Source: Achromobacter xylosoxidans (GTDB lineage Bacteria > Pseudomonadota > Gammaproteobacteria > Burkholderiales > Burkholderiaceae_B). Taken from it: DNA of 64,000 nucleotides. The stretch lies in assembly GCF_001457475.1 (NCBI RefSeq), contig NZ_LN831029.1, forward strand, positions 62,001 to 126,000, given 5' to 3'. Each line of letters starts with the position of its first letter. Position 1 is the first letter of the stretch. The notes below the pieces were generated by a model. The model had not been told where the DNA came from. It saw only the letters and a list, made by a program, of their open reading frames with translations, and ran no database searches. The position numbers were made by a program, and so were the translations under genes. Below are positions 34,399-41,459 of the stretch, piece after piece.

Positions 34399-34737
34399 TC
34401 AAACGCCCTGCACAAACGCCAGCGTATATCCGTTGCCATCCACCAGCCCGAACTCATGGGAGCCATAGGCCATGCGTTGCAACGGCCAGGCGATGGGTGT
34501 CTTGTCCTTGACCTGCCGGTAGAACGCTTCGACATCGGGAAGCGAGAAATACAGGGTGCCGCTGAATCCTGGCGCCCGCTTCCACAGATCGAGCGTGGTG
34601 AAGATCAGCCGCCCCCCGTGTTGCTCCACCGTGAGCGTGCCTTCGGCGGAGTCGGTGACGGTGAAGCCAAGCACAGACCCGTAAAAGTCGCGGGTTGCGG
34701 CGAGATCGGTGGTGTGCAGCAAGGCGGAAAGCGGCAT
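34399..34737 (-). CDS. VOC family protein (glyoxalase/bleomycin-resistance fold)
   Basis: The 112-residue protein is one vicinal-oxygen-chelate unit. It begins SALLHTTDLAATRDFYGSVLGF, has TLYFSLPDVEAFYRQVKDK in the second beta-alpha module and ends HEFGLVDGNGYTLAFVQ. The substrate-specific metal residues are not well preserved; only H107-type and E-type positions are plausible. The longer upstream frame has no family similarity. Function (detoxification, dioxygenase or ligand binding) is not assignable. Confidence 0.82.
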   Translation of the reverse strand: MPLSALLHTTDLAATRDFYGSVLGFTVTDSAEGTLTVEQHGGRLIFTTLDLWKRAPGFSGTLYFSLPDVEAFYRQVKDKTPIAWPLQRMAYGSHEFGLVDGNGYTLAFVQGV

Positions 34738-34857
34738 GGATATGTCCTGCACGATGTGGGGCCACACGATTCTTTCATGGATCGCCCGATCACGTTTTAT
34801 CCTTCGGGTTATCAACCTGGAATTCATCGCCGTTTCCCGAGCCGCAGAGCCGATCCC

Positions 34858-35244
34858 ATGTCAACCCGCGACCGCCTAAAAACCTGGGCCCGGCGCATCA
34901 AGCGCGACGGCCTGACCCTCTGGTTCGCCGGCAAGCATCCCCGCACGCCCTGGCACGCCAAGGCGCTGGGCGTGTTCGTGGTGGCCTACGCCCTCAGTCC
35001 CATCGACCTGATTCCCGACTTCATCCCGGTGCTGGGTTATCTGGATGACGTGCTGTTGCTGCCGGGCCTGATCTGGCTGGCCATCAAGTTGTTGCCGCCA
35101 GAGGTGCTGCGGGAATGCCGCAACCAGGCGGACGCGTGGATCCAGGCCAAGCGCGAAAAGCCGCGCAGCCGGGTGGGTGCGGTGGTGATCGTGGCGTTGT
35201 GGGTGGCGGTGGTGCTGGCGGTCGGCTACTGGCTATGGCGCTGA
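34858..35244 (+). CDS. YkvA family membrane protein (DUF1232)
   Basis: The 128-residue protein contains ALSPIDLIPDFIPVLGYLDD (about 42-61), the defining DUF1232/YkvA motif, after a hydrophobic helix, plus a C-terminal transmembrane helix (VGAVVIVALWVAVVLAVGYWLW). The N terminus is basic. It is a small inner-membrane protein of unknown role. It diverges from the VOC gene and converges on the unknown gene at 35258. Confidence 0.88.
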   Translation: MSTRDRLKTWARRIKRDGLTLWFAGKHPRTPWHAKALGVFVVAYALSPIDLIPDFIPVLGYLDDVLLLPGLIWLAIKLLPPEVLRECRNQADAWIQAKREKPRSRVGAVVIVALWVAVVLAVGYWLWR

Positions 35245-35257
35245 CGCGGCGCGCGGT

Positions 35258-35959
35258 TCAATCTTCCAGAAATCCCAGCGTGCGCAACTCCGCGATCGCG
35301 CCCAGCTCCTCGTCGCGCCGTTTCTTGGGCGCGCCCAGCGATGCGGCCAGCAGCATGGCAGGCTTGTCGGATTCGTCGAAGCCGCGCAGCACGCTGTCGG
35401 CAACGGGAAAGGCCTTGGCGAAGCTCGCATCCAGCGCCTGTTGGCCACGGTAGCGCCCGCGCTTGTCCAGGATCACCTGCGTTTGCGGATCGCGCCGGAT
35501 CAGGTGCAGCGGCACGCCTTCGCAACGCAGCCCCAACAACCTGGCTTCGCTGATGTCCAGCGCCCAATCGGTCTCGGCATAGAACGCGGCGCGGGCGGTC
35601 TCGAATTGCTGGAGCCGGTCCGCATCCGTGCAGAACGCTTCGGGCGTCAGGTTGAGATTGAGCTTGCCGATCTTGCCCTTGAGAGTGACGCGGCGAAAGA
35701 GCGAGGCCCACACCAGCAGGATGGGATTCGTGGACAGGTCTTCGACCACCACGTCCTCGAACACGCACGGCTTGATCTCTGAATTCACGACGCGGCATTG
35801 CGACAGCGTCACGTTCCGCACGCGCGACATGCGTTGCGGATACTTGACCATCGACAGGCCGCAGTTGTCGAAGGCGCAGTCGTGCAGATGCAGGTCGTGG
35901 AAATTCCCGTTGCCCTTGTCCAGGGCCATGCGGAATTGCTGGCTTTCGATTTTTTGCAT
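35258..35959 (-). CDS. Uncharacterised 233-residue protein
   Basis: I do not recognise a named family. The first roughly 95 residues show repeated short units with C/N/L spacing (LHLHDCAFDNCGLSMV, VTLSQCRVVNSEIKPCVFEDVVVEDL), suggesting a small right-handed beta-helix like pentapeptide repeats. The C-terminal half is mixed (FAKAFPVADSVLRGFDESDKPAM, LGAPKKRRDEELGAI). No signal peptide or transmembrane helix is seen. It is 12 bases upstream of lysE-type gene coordinates on the same strand but is transcribed after it. Confidence 0.6.
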   Translation of the reverse strand: MQKIESQQFRMALDKGNGNFHDLHLHDCAFDNCGLSMVKYPQRMSRVRNVTLSQCRVVNSEIKPCVFEDVVVEDLSTNPILLVWASLFRRVTLKGKIGKLNLNLTPEAFCTDADRLQQFETARAAFYAETDWALDISEARLLGLRCEGVPLHLIRRDPQTQVILDKRGRYRGQQALDASFAKAFPVADSVLRGFDESDKPAMLLAASLGAPKKRRDEELGAIAELRTLGFLED

Positions 35960-35971
35960 GCAGCGCGTGCG

Positions 35972-36604
35972 TCAGTTGCGGCTGGCGGTGGCCAGGCGCA
36001 GCGCCAGCGCCAGGAACACAGAGCCCAGCACGTATTGCGGCCAGCGCGACACGCGCTGCCGTCCCGCCCAGCGCCGGCTGAGCTGGTGCGCGGCCAGGAT
36101 GACGGCGCCGTTGATGAACAGGCCGATGACGTTGAGGATGGTGGCCAGCACCAGGATCTGCAGGGCCACCGAGCCGTCCTGCGGGCGCACGAACTGCGGG
36201 AACAGGGCCAGCACGAACAAGGCCATCTTGGGGTTGAGCAGGTTGGTCAGCAGGCCTTGCAGGAAGACTTCGCGCACGGGCGAGCGGGCCCGGCCCGCAT
36301 CGGGCATGTGCGACACCGGTCGCGAGCGGAAGGTGCGCACGGCCAGGTACAGCAGGTAGAGCGCGCCGGCGAAGCGGACCACGTCGTAGGCCATGGGCAC
36401 CGCCACGAACAGCTGCGACAGGCCGAAGGCCGCGAGCAGCGCGTGGCAGTAGGTGCCGGCCTGGATGCCGGCCAGCGAGGCGAAGCCGGCGGCCCTGCCC
36501 TGGGCGGCGCTGCGCGAGGCGATCAGCAGCATGTCGGGGCCGGGCGTCATGGCCAGGGCGACGCAGGCGCCGCCAAAGAGCACGAGGGTGGCGGGGTCGA
36601 GCAT
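35972..36604 (-). CDS. LysE family translocator (RhtB-like)
   Basis: The 210-residue inner-membrane protein has about six helices. ALAMTPGPDMLLIASRSAAQGRAAGFASLAGIQAG (18-52) is the conserved LysE/RhtB opening with its basic loop, and GLLTNLLNPKMALFVLALFPQFV (about 118-140) is the second family motif. Such proteins export amino acids or their derivatives. It is transcribed ahead of the unknown gene at 35258. Confidence 0.92.
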   Translation of the reverse strand: MLDPATLVLFGGACVALAMTPGPDMLLIASRSAAQGRAAGFASLAGIQAGTYCHALLAAFGLSQLFVAVPMAYDVVRFAGALYLLYLAVRTFRSRPVSHMPDAGRARSPVREVFLQGLLTNLLNPKMALFVLALFPQFVRPQDGSVALQILVLATILNVIGLFINGAVILAAHQLSRRWAGRQRVSRWPQYVLGSVFLALALRLATASRN

Positions 36605-36636
36605 GGCGAGTCCTTGGGGCGGCCGGTGGCGGTCGA

Positions 36637-37161
36637 TTATTGGGCCGGCACGGGCAGGCTGCAACCGGTGTAGAACGCCTGGCAACTGGCGCCGGTGTCC
36701 TTTTCGCAGGTTTCCAGCGCACGCATGCGGGCCAGTTCTTCGCCGGCGGCGGTGACGGAATTGACCAGCACGCCGCTGCCCTTGGGCGACGGGCCGTAGG
36801 CGACCGCCACGCACTGGTCGTGGTAGGTGGTGTTGATGACGCAGCGGGCGCCGCCCTTGGTGGCGCATTGGGCCAGCGCGTCTTTTTCCGCGCGGGCCTT
36901 GCTGGCGCGGTCGGCCGAGATGCCGATCGAACCCGACAGCGCGTCATAGGCCACGGCGCCCCAACGCTGGGCGTCGCGCGACGAGGCGGTGGACGCGCCG
37001 CCCGCGGCAGGCGCGATCTCCACGGGGATCGGCACGCATTGCTGGCCGGGCGTGCCGACGCTGGGCGCGTAGCCGTCGGGGCAGCCTTGTTCGGCTTGCG
37101 CCACGGCGGCGTGGGAAAAGTTCAGGGCGATGGCAAGGGAGGCAATGATCAGGGTACGCAT
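36637..37161 (-). CDS. Secreted DUF4189 protein
   Basis: The 174-residue protein has a Sec signal (MRTLIIASLAIALNFSHAAVAQA). A linker follows, then the DUF4189 unit: WGAVAYDALSGSIGISADRASKARAEKDALAQC, CVINTTYHDQCVAVAYG and a further Ala-x-x-C helix. Eight cysteines suggest disulfides in the periplasm or outside the cell. Related proteins have no firm function. Confidence 0.85.
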   Translation of the reverse strand: MRTLIIASLAIALNFSHAAVAQAEQGCPDGYAPSVGTPGQQCVPIPVEIAPAAGGASTASSRDAQRWGAVAYDALSGSIGISADRASKARAEKDALAQCATKGGARCVINTTYHDQCVAVAYGPSPKGSGVLVNSVTAAGEELARMRALETCEKDTGASCQAFYTGCSLPVPAQ

Positions 37162-37169
37162 GGGTCAAC

Positions 37170-37760
37170 TCATTCGTTCGATAGACCGCCCAGCAAGGAC
37201 AGGGCCTCGTCCAGGGACAGCACTGTGGTGCGCGACTCGAAGGCGGTCGCGAACAGGTGGTCGTGCACGACCGGGTCGGGGTCGTAGCAACAGTCCTTGA
37301 CGGTCAAAAGGCGGTAGTCGGCGTCGCTGGCGTGGGCGATGGAAGACAGCATGACGCCGGTGGAGGCAACGCCGACCATGATCAGGGTGTCGATGCCCTG
37401 GGCCGACAGCCGCGGTTGCAGGTCGGTGCCGAAGAACACGCTGGCGCGATGGGCGAGGATGATGGGTTCGTCATCGCGCCGGCCGAGTTCGGGCGAGACG
37501 CGGTCATGCACGAAGCGGCCCAGCTGGCGGATGCCCTGCCCGTTCTTGTTGAGCGGGCTGACTTCCGGGTAGCCAGGGCTGAAATGGATCTTGGCGAAGT
37601 AGACGCTCACACCGGCGCGGCGCGCGGCATCGCACAGTTGCCGCGTGTTGGCCAGCAGCGTGGGGGCGACCGACGGGAACAGGTCCATGATGTCGGTCTG
37701 GTAGTGCATGACCAGCAAGGCGGTGCGCGCGGGGGTGATGGCCGGGGGCGGGGAGGTCAT
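37170..37760 (-). CDS. Isochorismatase-family hydrolase lacking the usual cysteine
   Basis: The 196-residue alpha/beta protein starts ALLVMHYQTDIMDLFP, carrying the family's catalytic Asp, and has the GTDLQPRLSAQGIDTLIMVGV region. In cysteine hydrolases the next motif is GxxTxxCVxxT; here it reads GVASTGVMLSS, with valine where the cysteine should be. The usual lysine before xxxSxF appears as His-Arg. It is therefore unlikely to be a nicotinamidase-type hydrolase, and may be a PhzD-like or non-hydrolytic relative. ATG 37760 is preceded by GGAG. It lies just upstream of the DUF4189 gene on the same strand. Confidence 0.8.
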   Translation of the reverse strand: MTSPPPAITPARTALLVMHYQTDIMDLFPSVAPTLLANTRQLCDAARRAGVSVYFAKIHFSPGYPEVSPLNKNGQGIRQLGRFVHDRVSPELGRRDDEPIILAHRASVFFGTDLQPRLSAQGIDTLIMVGVASTGVMLSSIAHASDADYRLLTVKDCCYDPDPVVHDHLFATAFESRTTVLSLDEALSLLGGLSNE

Positions 37761-37878
37761 GGTCGCTCCGTGAAGACGTTCTTCATGACCAGTCAGTTTA
37801 GCGGCAGTCGCGGGACGGGGCACGGGCCGGGTTGCCGGACGTCGCGCCCCGGTTTTTTCGGGTTCGCCGCGTTGTCGT

Positions 37879-38793
37879 CTACTTTTCGGCGTACTTCCTG
37901 CCGGCTTCGTCGTAGACGTAGCTGACGGCGTCGGCCGGACCCAGTTTGCGGGTCTTGCCCGGGCCGGAGATCTCGGTGCCGCTGGGGGTGACGGTCAGGC
38001 GCGGCATGTCGCTGCCGTTCTGCGCGGTGAAAGTCAGCTTGCCGGTCTTGGCGACGCAGGGCATGACATCGCCGTCGGCGCAGGCGGCGCTGTTGTCGTC
38101 GCCGGTGAGGATGCTGCCGACGTAGGTCCAGACCTTGTCCTTGAGCTCGTCGCGCGGGCCGGGGTTGAAGACGAACAGGGCGTAGCCTTCGAAGCTGGTG
38201 CCGTTGTCAAAGCCCTGGGTCGGCACGGCCAGCAGCAGCTTGCCCTCCGGGGTGCGGTAGTCGAGCGGCTTGCGGCCGGTGTCGACGGCTTCGGCCCGTT
38301 CGTAGGCGCCGAACATGCCGATGGTGTGCTCCATGCCGCGGAACTTCCAGGGGCGCTCGGCGGTGGAGCCGGTCAGCGTGAAGGTGGCTTCGGCCAGGTT
38401 GACCTGGGTTTCGGGGCCGGCTTCGTCTTCGCCGGGCTTGCCGTATTTTTCGCGGGTGTCCCAGGTGAAGCCGGTGAAGTATTGCGTGCCGCCCAGTTCG
38501 AAGGCGTGGCCGAACCAGTAGGTGGCGACGCTGCCGTTGGCGACTTCGTACGAATCGGCGCCCTTGCCGTCGATCTGGTAGATGGCGTACATCACCGTGG
38601 GGGCGTCGGGCGGAGCGACCTTGGCGGCGGCCGGTTGCGTGTCCTGGACGGCGTCCAGGCGCGGCTTGGACGCGGGTTCGGCCGCGCTGGCGGGGTTGAA
38701 CAGGGTGGCCAGGGCGACGGCGCACAGGCCGGCGACGGTGGCGCGCAGCGGCGGACGGCGCGGGAACGGGCGGGTTTGCAGACGCGTATTCAT
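37879..38793 (-). CDS. Uncharacterised exported protein
   Basis: The 304-residue protein has an N-terminal signal (after a basic PFPRRPPLRATVAGL, hydrophobic to FNPASAAEP). The rest is soluble, rich in Gly/Thr/Asp, with aromatic-tipped strands (VATYWFGHAFELGGTQYFTGFTWDTRE, WKFRGMEHTIGMFGAYER), suggesting a beta-rich periplasmic fold. Two cysteines near the end (ACADGDVMPC) may pair. I do not recognise the family. An upstream in-frame start at 38829 lacks support. It is a single gene between the hydrolase and the FadR-type regulator. Confidence 0.6.
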   Translation of the reverse strand: MNTRLQTRPFPRRPPLRATVAGLCAVALATLFNPASAAEPASKPRLDAVQDTQPAAAKVAPPDAPTVMYAIYQIDGKGADSYEVANGSVATYWFGHAFELGGTQYFTGFTWDTREKYGKPGEDEAGPETQVNLAEATFTLTGSTAERPWKFRGMEHTIGMFGAYERAEAVDTGRKPLDYRTPEGKLLLAVPTQGFDNGTSFEGYALFVFNPGPRDELKDKVWTYVGSILTGDDNSAACADGDVMPCVAKTGKLTFTAQNGSDMPRLTVTPSGTEISGPGKTRKLGPADAVSYVYDEAGRKYAEK

Positions 38794-38923
38794 GTCGGAC
38801 TTGTTCTCGTCGGTCTTCGATAAGCGCACCGAGGCGCATTGTGCGGCGCCATCTTAGAGGGTAGATGGGGCGGGCGTCGGACAGTGGTTTGCCAATTGTG
38901 TCCGACTGCAAGTGGTGGCGTGC

Positions 38924-39655
38924 TCAGGGGCGGTCGGGATGCGCCATGCGTTCGAGCTTCTGCACGTCCAGCCCCATGCGCCGGCCCGAGGCCAGCAGGT
39001 GCGCGGCGGCGGCCTGGCGGGCGGCGTCGGGGTCCTTGGCCTGGATGGCGTCGAACAGGCGCAGGTGTTCCTGCTGCGCGGGGCGCGGCCCGCCGGCCAG
39101 CCGGGCCGAATTCTGCCAGCCCATTTCGCGCGCTTTGAGAAGCTGGCCTTCGATGAAGCCGCTGAAGGCCACCAGGTAGGCGTTCTGGGTCGAGCCGGCG
39201 ATGGCGGCGTGGAAGTCGACGTCGGCCTTGGACGCGGCGGGATAGTCGCCTGCGTGCCGCTCCATGCGCTTGAGCGCATCGCGCATGCGTGCCAGGTCGG
39301 CGGTCTTGCGGCGCAGGGCGGCGGCTTCGGCGGCGGCGGTTTCCATCCAGAAGCGCAGTTCGAACAACTGCGCCAGGTCCTTGGCCGAGGTGTCGCCGCG
39401 CGGCAGGCGGAACACGCTGCCGGCGGGGTTGGCGGCGACGTAGGCGCCCACGCCCTTGGTGGTGACAAGGACGCCGTCGGCCTTCAGTTGCGAGACGGCT
39501 TCGCGGATGACCGGGCGGCTGCAGCCCAGCGTGCGCGCCAGTTCCTGTTCGGCCGGCAGGCGCGAGGCGGGCGCGAAGCGGCCTTCGGCGATCTCCTTGC
39601 GCAGGGCCGCGATGACCTGGTCCACCAGCGTCAGCGGACGCTCGATAACTTGCAT
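38924..39655 (-). CDS. FadR subfamily GntR transcriptional regulator
   Basis: The 243-residue protein has a winged helix (ASRLPAEQELARTLGCSRPVIREAVSQLKADGVL, about 32-66) and a C-terminal all-helical FCD domain. The FCD metal/ligand residues are visible as DVDFHAAIAGSTQN (D-x3-H), EHLRLFDAI and a late AxxHLLASG histidine. FCD regulators respond to organic acids. It diverges from a DHA2-type exporter over 222 bases containing a dyad, so that exporter is its likely target. Confidence 0.92.
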   Translation of the reverse strand: MQVIERPLTLVDQVIAALRKEIAEGRFAPASRLPAEQELARTLGCSRPVIREAVSQLKADGVLVTTKGVGAYVAANPAGSVFRLPRGDTSAKDLAQLFELRFWMETAAAEAAALRRKTADLARMRDALKRMERHAGDYPAASKADVDFHAAIAGSTQNAYLVAFSGFIEGQLLKAREMGWQNSARLAGGPRPAQQEHLRLFDAIQAKDPDAARQAAAAHLLASGRRMGLDVQKLERMAHPDRP

Positions 39656-39783
39656 GTCTGCTTCCTATCCAATGGCGAAGACAAAGGCTGCGCGATGCCG
39701 GCCGGCGCCGCCCCTGGCGCCATGATATCGCTTCGCCCAAAGCCCGGCGCAGGCCCGTTGCATGGCGGATTATGCCTTGCTAT

Positions 39784-39804
39784 GCTGTCTTACAGCCTGA
39801 CAGC
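39784..39804. promoter_or_regulatory. Dyad between the FadR-type regulator and the exporter
   Basis: GCTGTC-N9-GACAGC is a perfect 6-bp inverted repeat. Its left half also forms GCTGT-CTT-ACAGC with the spacer. It is 74 bases upstream of the exporter start. An operator role is inferred from position only. Confidence 0.4.
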
Positions 39805-39877
39805 TATCCGCCTTTCCCGCGCCCCGCCATGGCCGTATCCGCCGTGCGCCACGGACGCCGCCCAGGAGCCGTCCCGC

Positions 39878-41269
39878 ATGCCGTCCTCCTCAGAAAGCAC
39901 CCTGGCTTTGCCACAGATCGGCGACGGCCTGCCGGGCCGGCAAAGGCTCTGGGCGGTCTCCACGCTCATCCTGGGCAGCGCGATCGCCACGCTCGATACC
40001 TCCATCGCCAACACCGCCCTGCCGACCATCGCGGCGGATCTGCGCACCACGCCGGACGCTTCGATCTGGATCATCAATGCCTACCAGATCGCCATGGTGG
40101 CCACGCTGCTGCCGTTCGCCGCGCTGGGCGACATCGTCGGCCATCGCCGCGTCTATCTGTATGGCCTGCTGGTGTTCACGCTCGCGTCGCTGGCCTGTGG
40201 CGTGGCCGACTCGCTGGCGCTACTGACGGCGGCGCGCGTGCTGCAGGGCGTGGGCGCGTCGGGCATCCTGGGGGTCGGCACCGCGCTGATCCGGCTGACG
40301 TTTCCCAGCAGCCAGATCGGCCGCGCGCAGGGCATCAATGCCTTCACCGTGGCGGTGTTCTACGTGGTGGGGCCGTCGGTGGCGTCGGCGGTGCTGGCGG
40401 TCAGCACCTGGCACTGGCTGTTCCTGATCAACATTCCGCTGGGAGCCGTGGCAATGGCGATGGCGTGGCGCACGCTGCCGCGCAATCCGCCGCGCAAGGC
40501 GCCGCCGCGTTTCGACGGCGTGGCGGCGTTGCTGCTGGGCGCGACCTTCGCGCTGGCGGTGCTGGCGCTGGGCGATGCGGCCCATCATGCCGGCTGGACG
40601 CGCATCCTGCCCGAGGCCGCCGCCGCGGCGCTGTGCTGCGCCCTGCTGCTGCGCCGCCAGCGCGCGCATCCCGCGCCGATGCTGCCGGTCGACCTGTTCC
40701 GGCGGCCGCTGTTCGCGATGTCGGTGGCCACGTCGGTGCTGTCTTACGCGGCGCAGGGGCTGGCGCTGGTGGCGTTGCCGTTCCTGTTTCAGATGAGCCT
40801 GGGGCGTTCCGATGTGCAGACGGGCCTGCTGCTGACCGCCTGGCCGGTGGTGGTGGCGGTGGCCGCGCCGCTGGCGGGGTTTCTGTCGGAACGCCATTCG
40901 GTCGCGCTGCTGGGCGGCGGCGGGCTGCTGGTGCTGTGCGCCGGCATGGTGCTGGTGGCGCTGCTGCCGGCGCAGGCGTCGGATGCCGACATCATCTGGC
41001 GGCTGGCGGTGTGCGGGGCCGGCTTCGGTTTTTTCCAGTCGCCCAATCTCAAGGCCTTGACGACCAGCGCGCCGGCCGAACGCAGCGGCGCGGCCAGCGG
41101 CATCATTCCCACCGCCCGGCTGATCGGCCAGGCTTCGGGGGCGGCGCTGGTGGCGGCGTGTTTCACGCTGGTGGGTGCCGGGGGCGCGCAAGTGGCGCTG
41201 TGGATCGGCGCGCTGCTGGCCGGTGTCGCGTGTGTCGTGAGTTTTCTACGGATTCTTGCGCAGGAATGA
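39878..41269 (+). CDS. DHA2 family MFS drug exporter (14-helix type)
   Basis: The 463-residue protein has the motif-C-like DHA2 opening LGSAIATLDTSIANTALPTIAADL, motif A GDIVGHRRVYLYGLLVFTLASLACG, and ARVLQGVGASGILGVGTALI. This is the family of proton-driven multidrug exporters (EmrB/QacA type), shortened to about 13-14 helices. AGGAG lies before ATG 39878; an upstream frame extension is not MFS-like. No EmrA partner is adjacent. Control by the divergent FCD regulator is likely. Confidence 0.88.
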   Translation: MPSSSESTLALPQIGDGLPGRQRLWAVSTLILGSAIATLDTSIANTALPTIAADLRTTPDASIWIINAYQIAMVATLLPFAALGDIVGHRRVYLYGLLVFTLASLACGVADSLALLTAARVLQGVGASGILGVGTALIRLTFPSSQIGRAQGINAFTVAVFYVVGPSVASAVLAVSTWHWLFLINIPLGAVAMAMAWRTLPRNPPRKAPPRFDGVAALLLGATFALAVLALGDAAHHAGWTRILPEAAAAALCCALLLRRQRAHPAPMLPVDLFRRPLFAMSVATSVLSYAAQGLALVALPFLFQMSLGRSDVQTGLLLTAWPVVVAVAAPLAGFLSERHSVALLGGGGLLVLCAGMVLVALLPAQASDADIIWRLAVCGAGFGFFQSPNLKALTTSAPAERSGAASGIIPTARLIGQASGAALVAACFTLVGAGGAQVALWIGALLAGVACVVSFLRILAQE

Positions 41270-41422
41270 CGGCGCGCGGACGGCGCGGCAACGCGACTTG
41301 CGCATGCCTACGCAGCCAGGCGCCAGCTACGTGCTGATGCGCGAGCAGGATATCGCGGCGCGCCGCTTCGATCTGGCGCGCGTCACCTATCAATGCGACT
41401 GGCGTCTTGCCATTGAATTGTC

Positions 41423-41454
41423 GGCCGGGCGCGCTTGCTGCGGCGCGTCCGGCC
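41423..41454 (-). terminator. Terminator-like hairpin after the TonB receptor
   Basis: GGCCGGGCGCGC and GCGCGTCCGGCC form a 12-bp stem with one G-T pair and an 8-base loop, starting six bases after the receptor stop. The T-tract is poor, so it may act mainly as an mRNA 3' stabiliser between convergent genes. Confidence 0.5.
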
Positions 41455-41459
41455 CAGGC

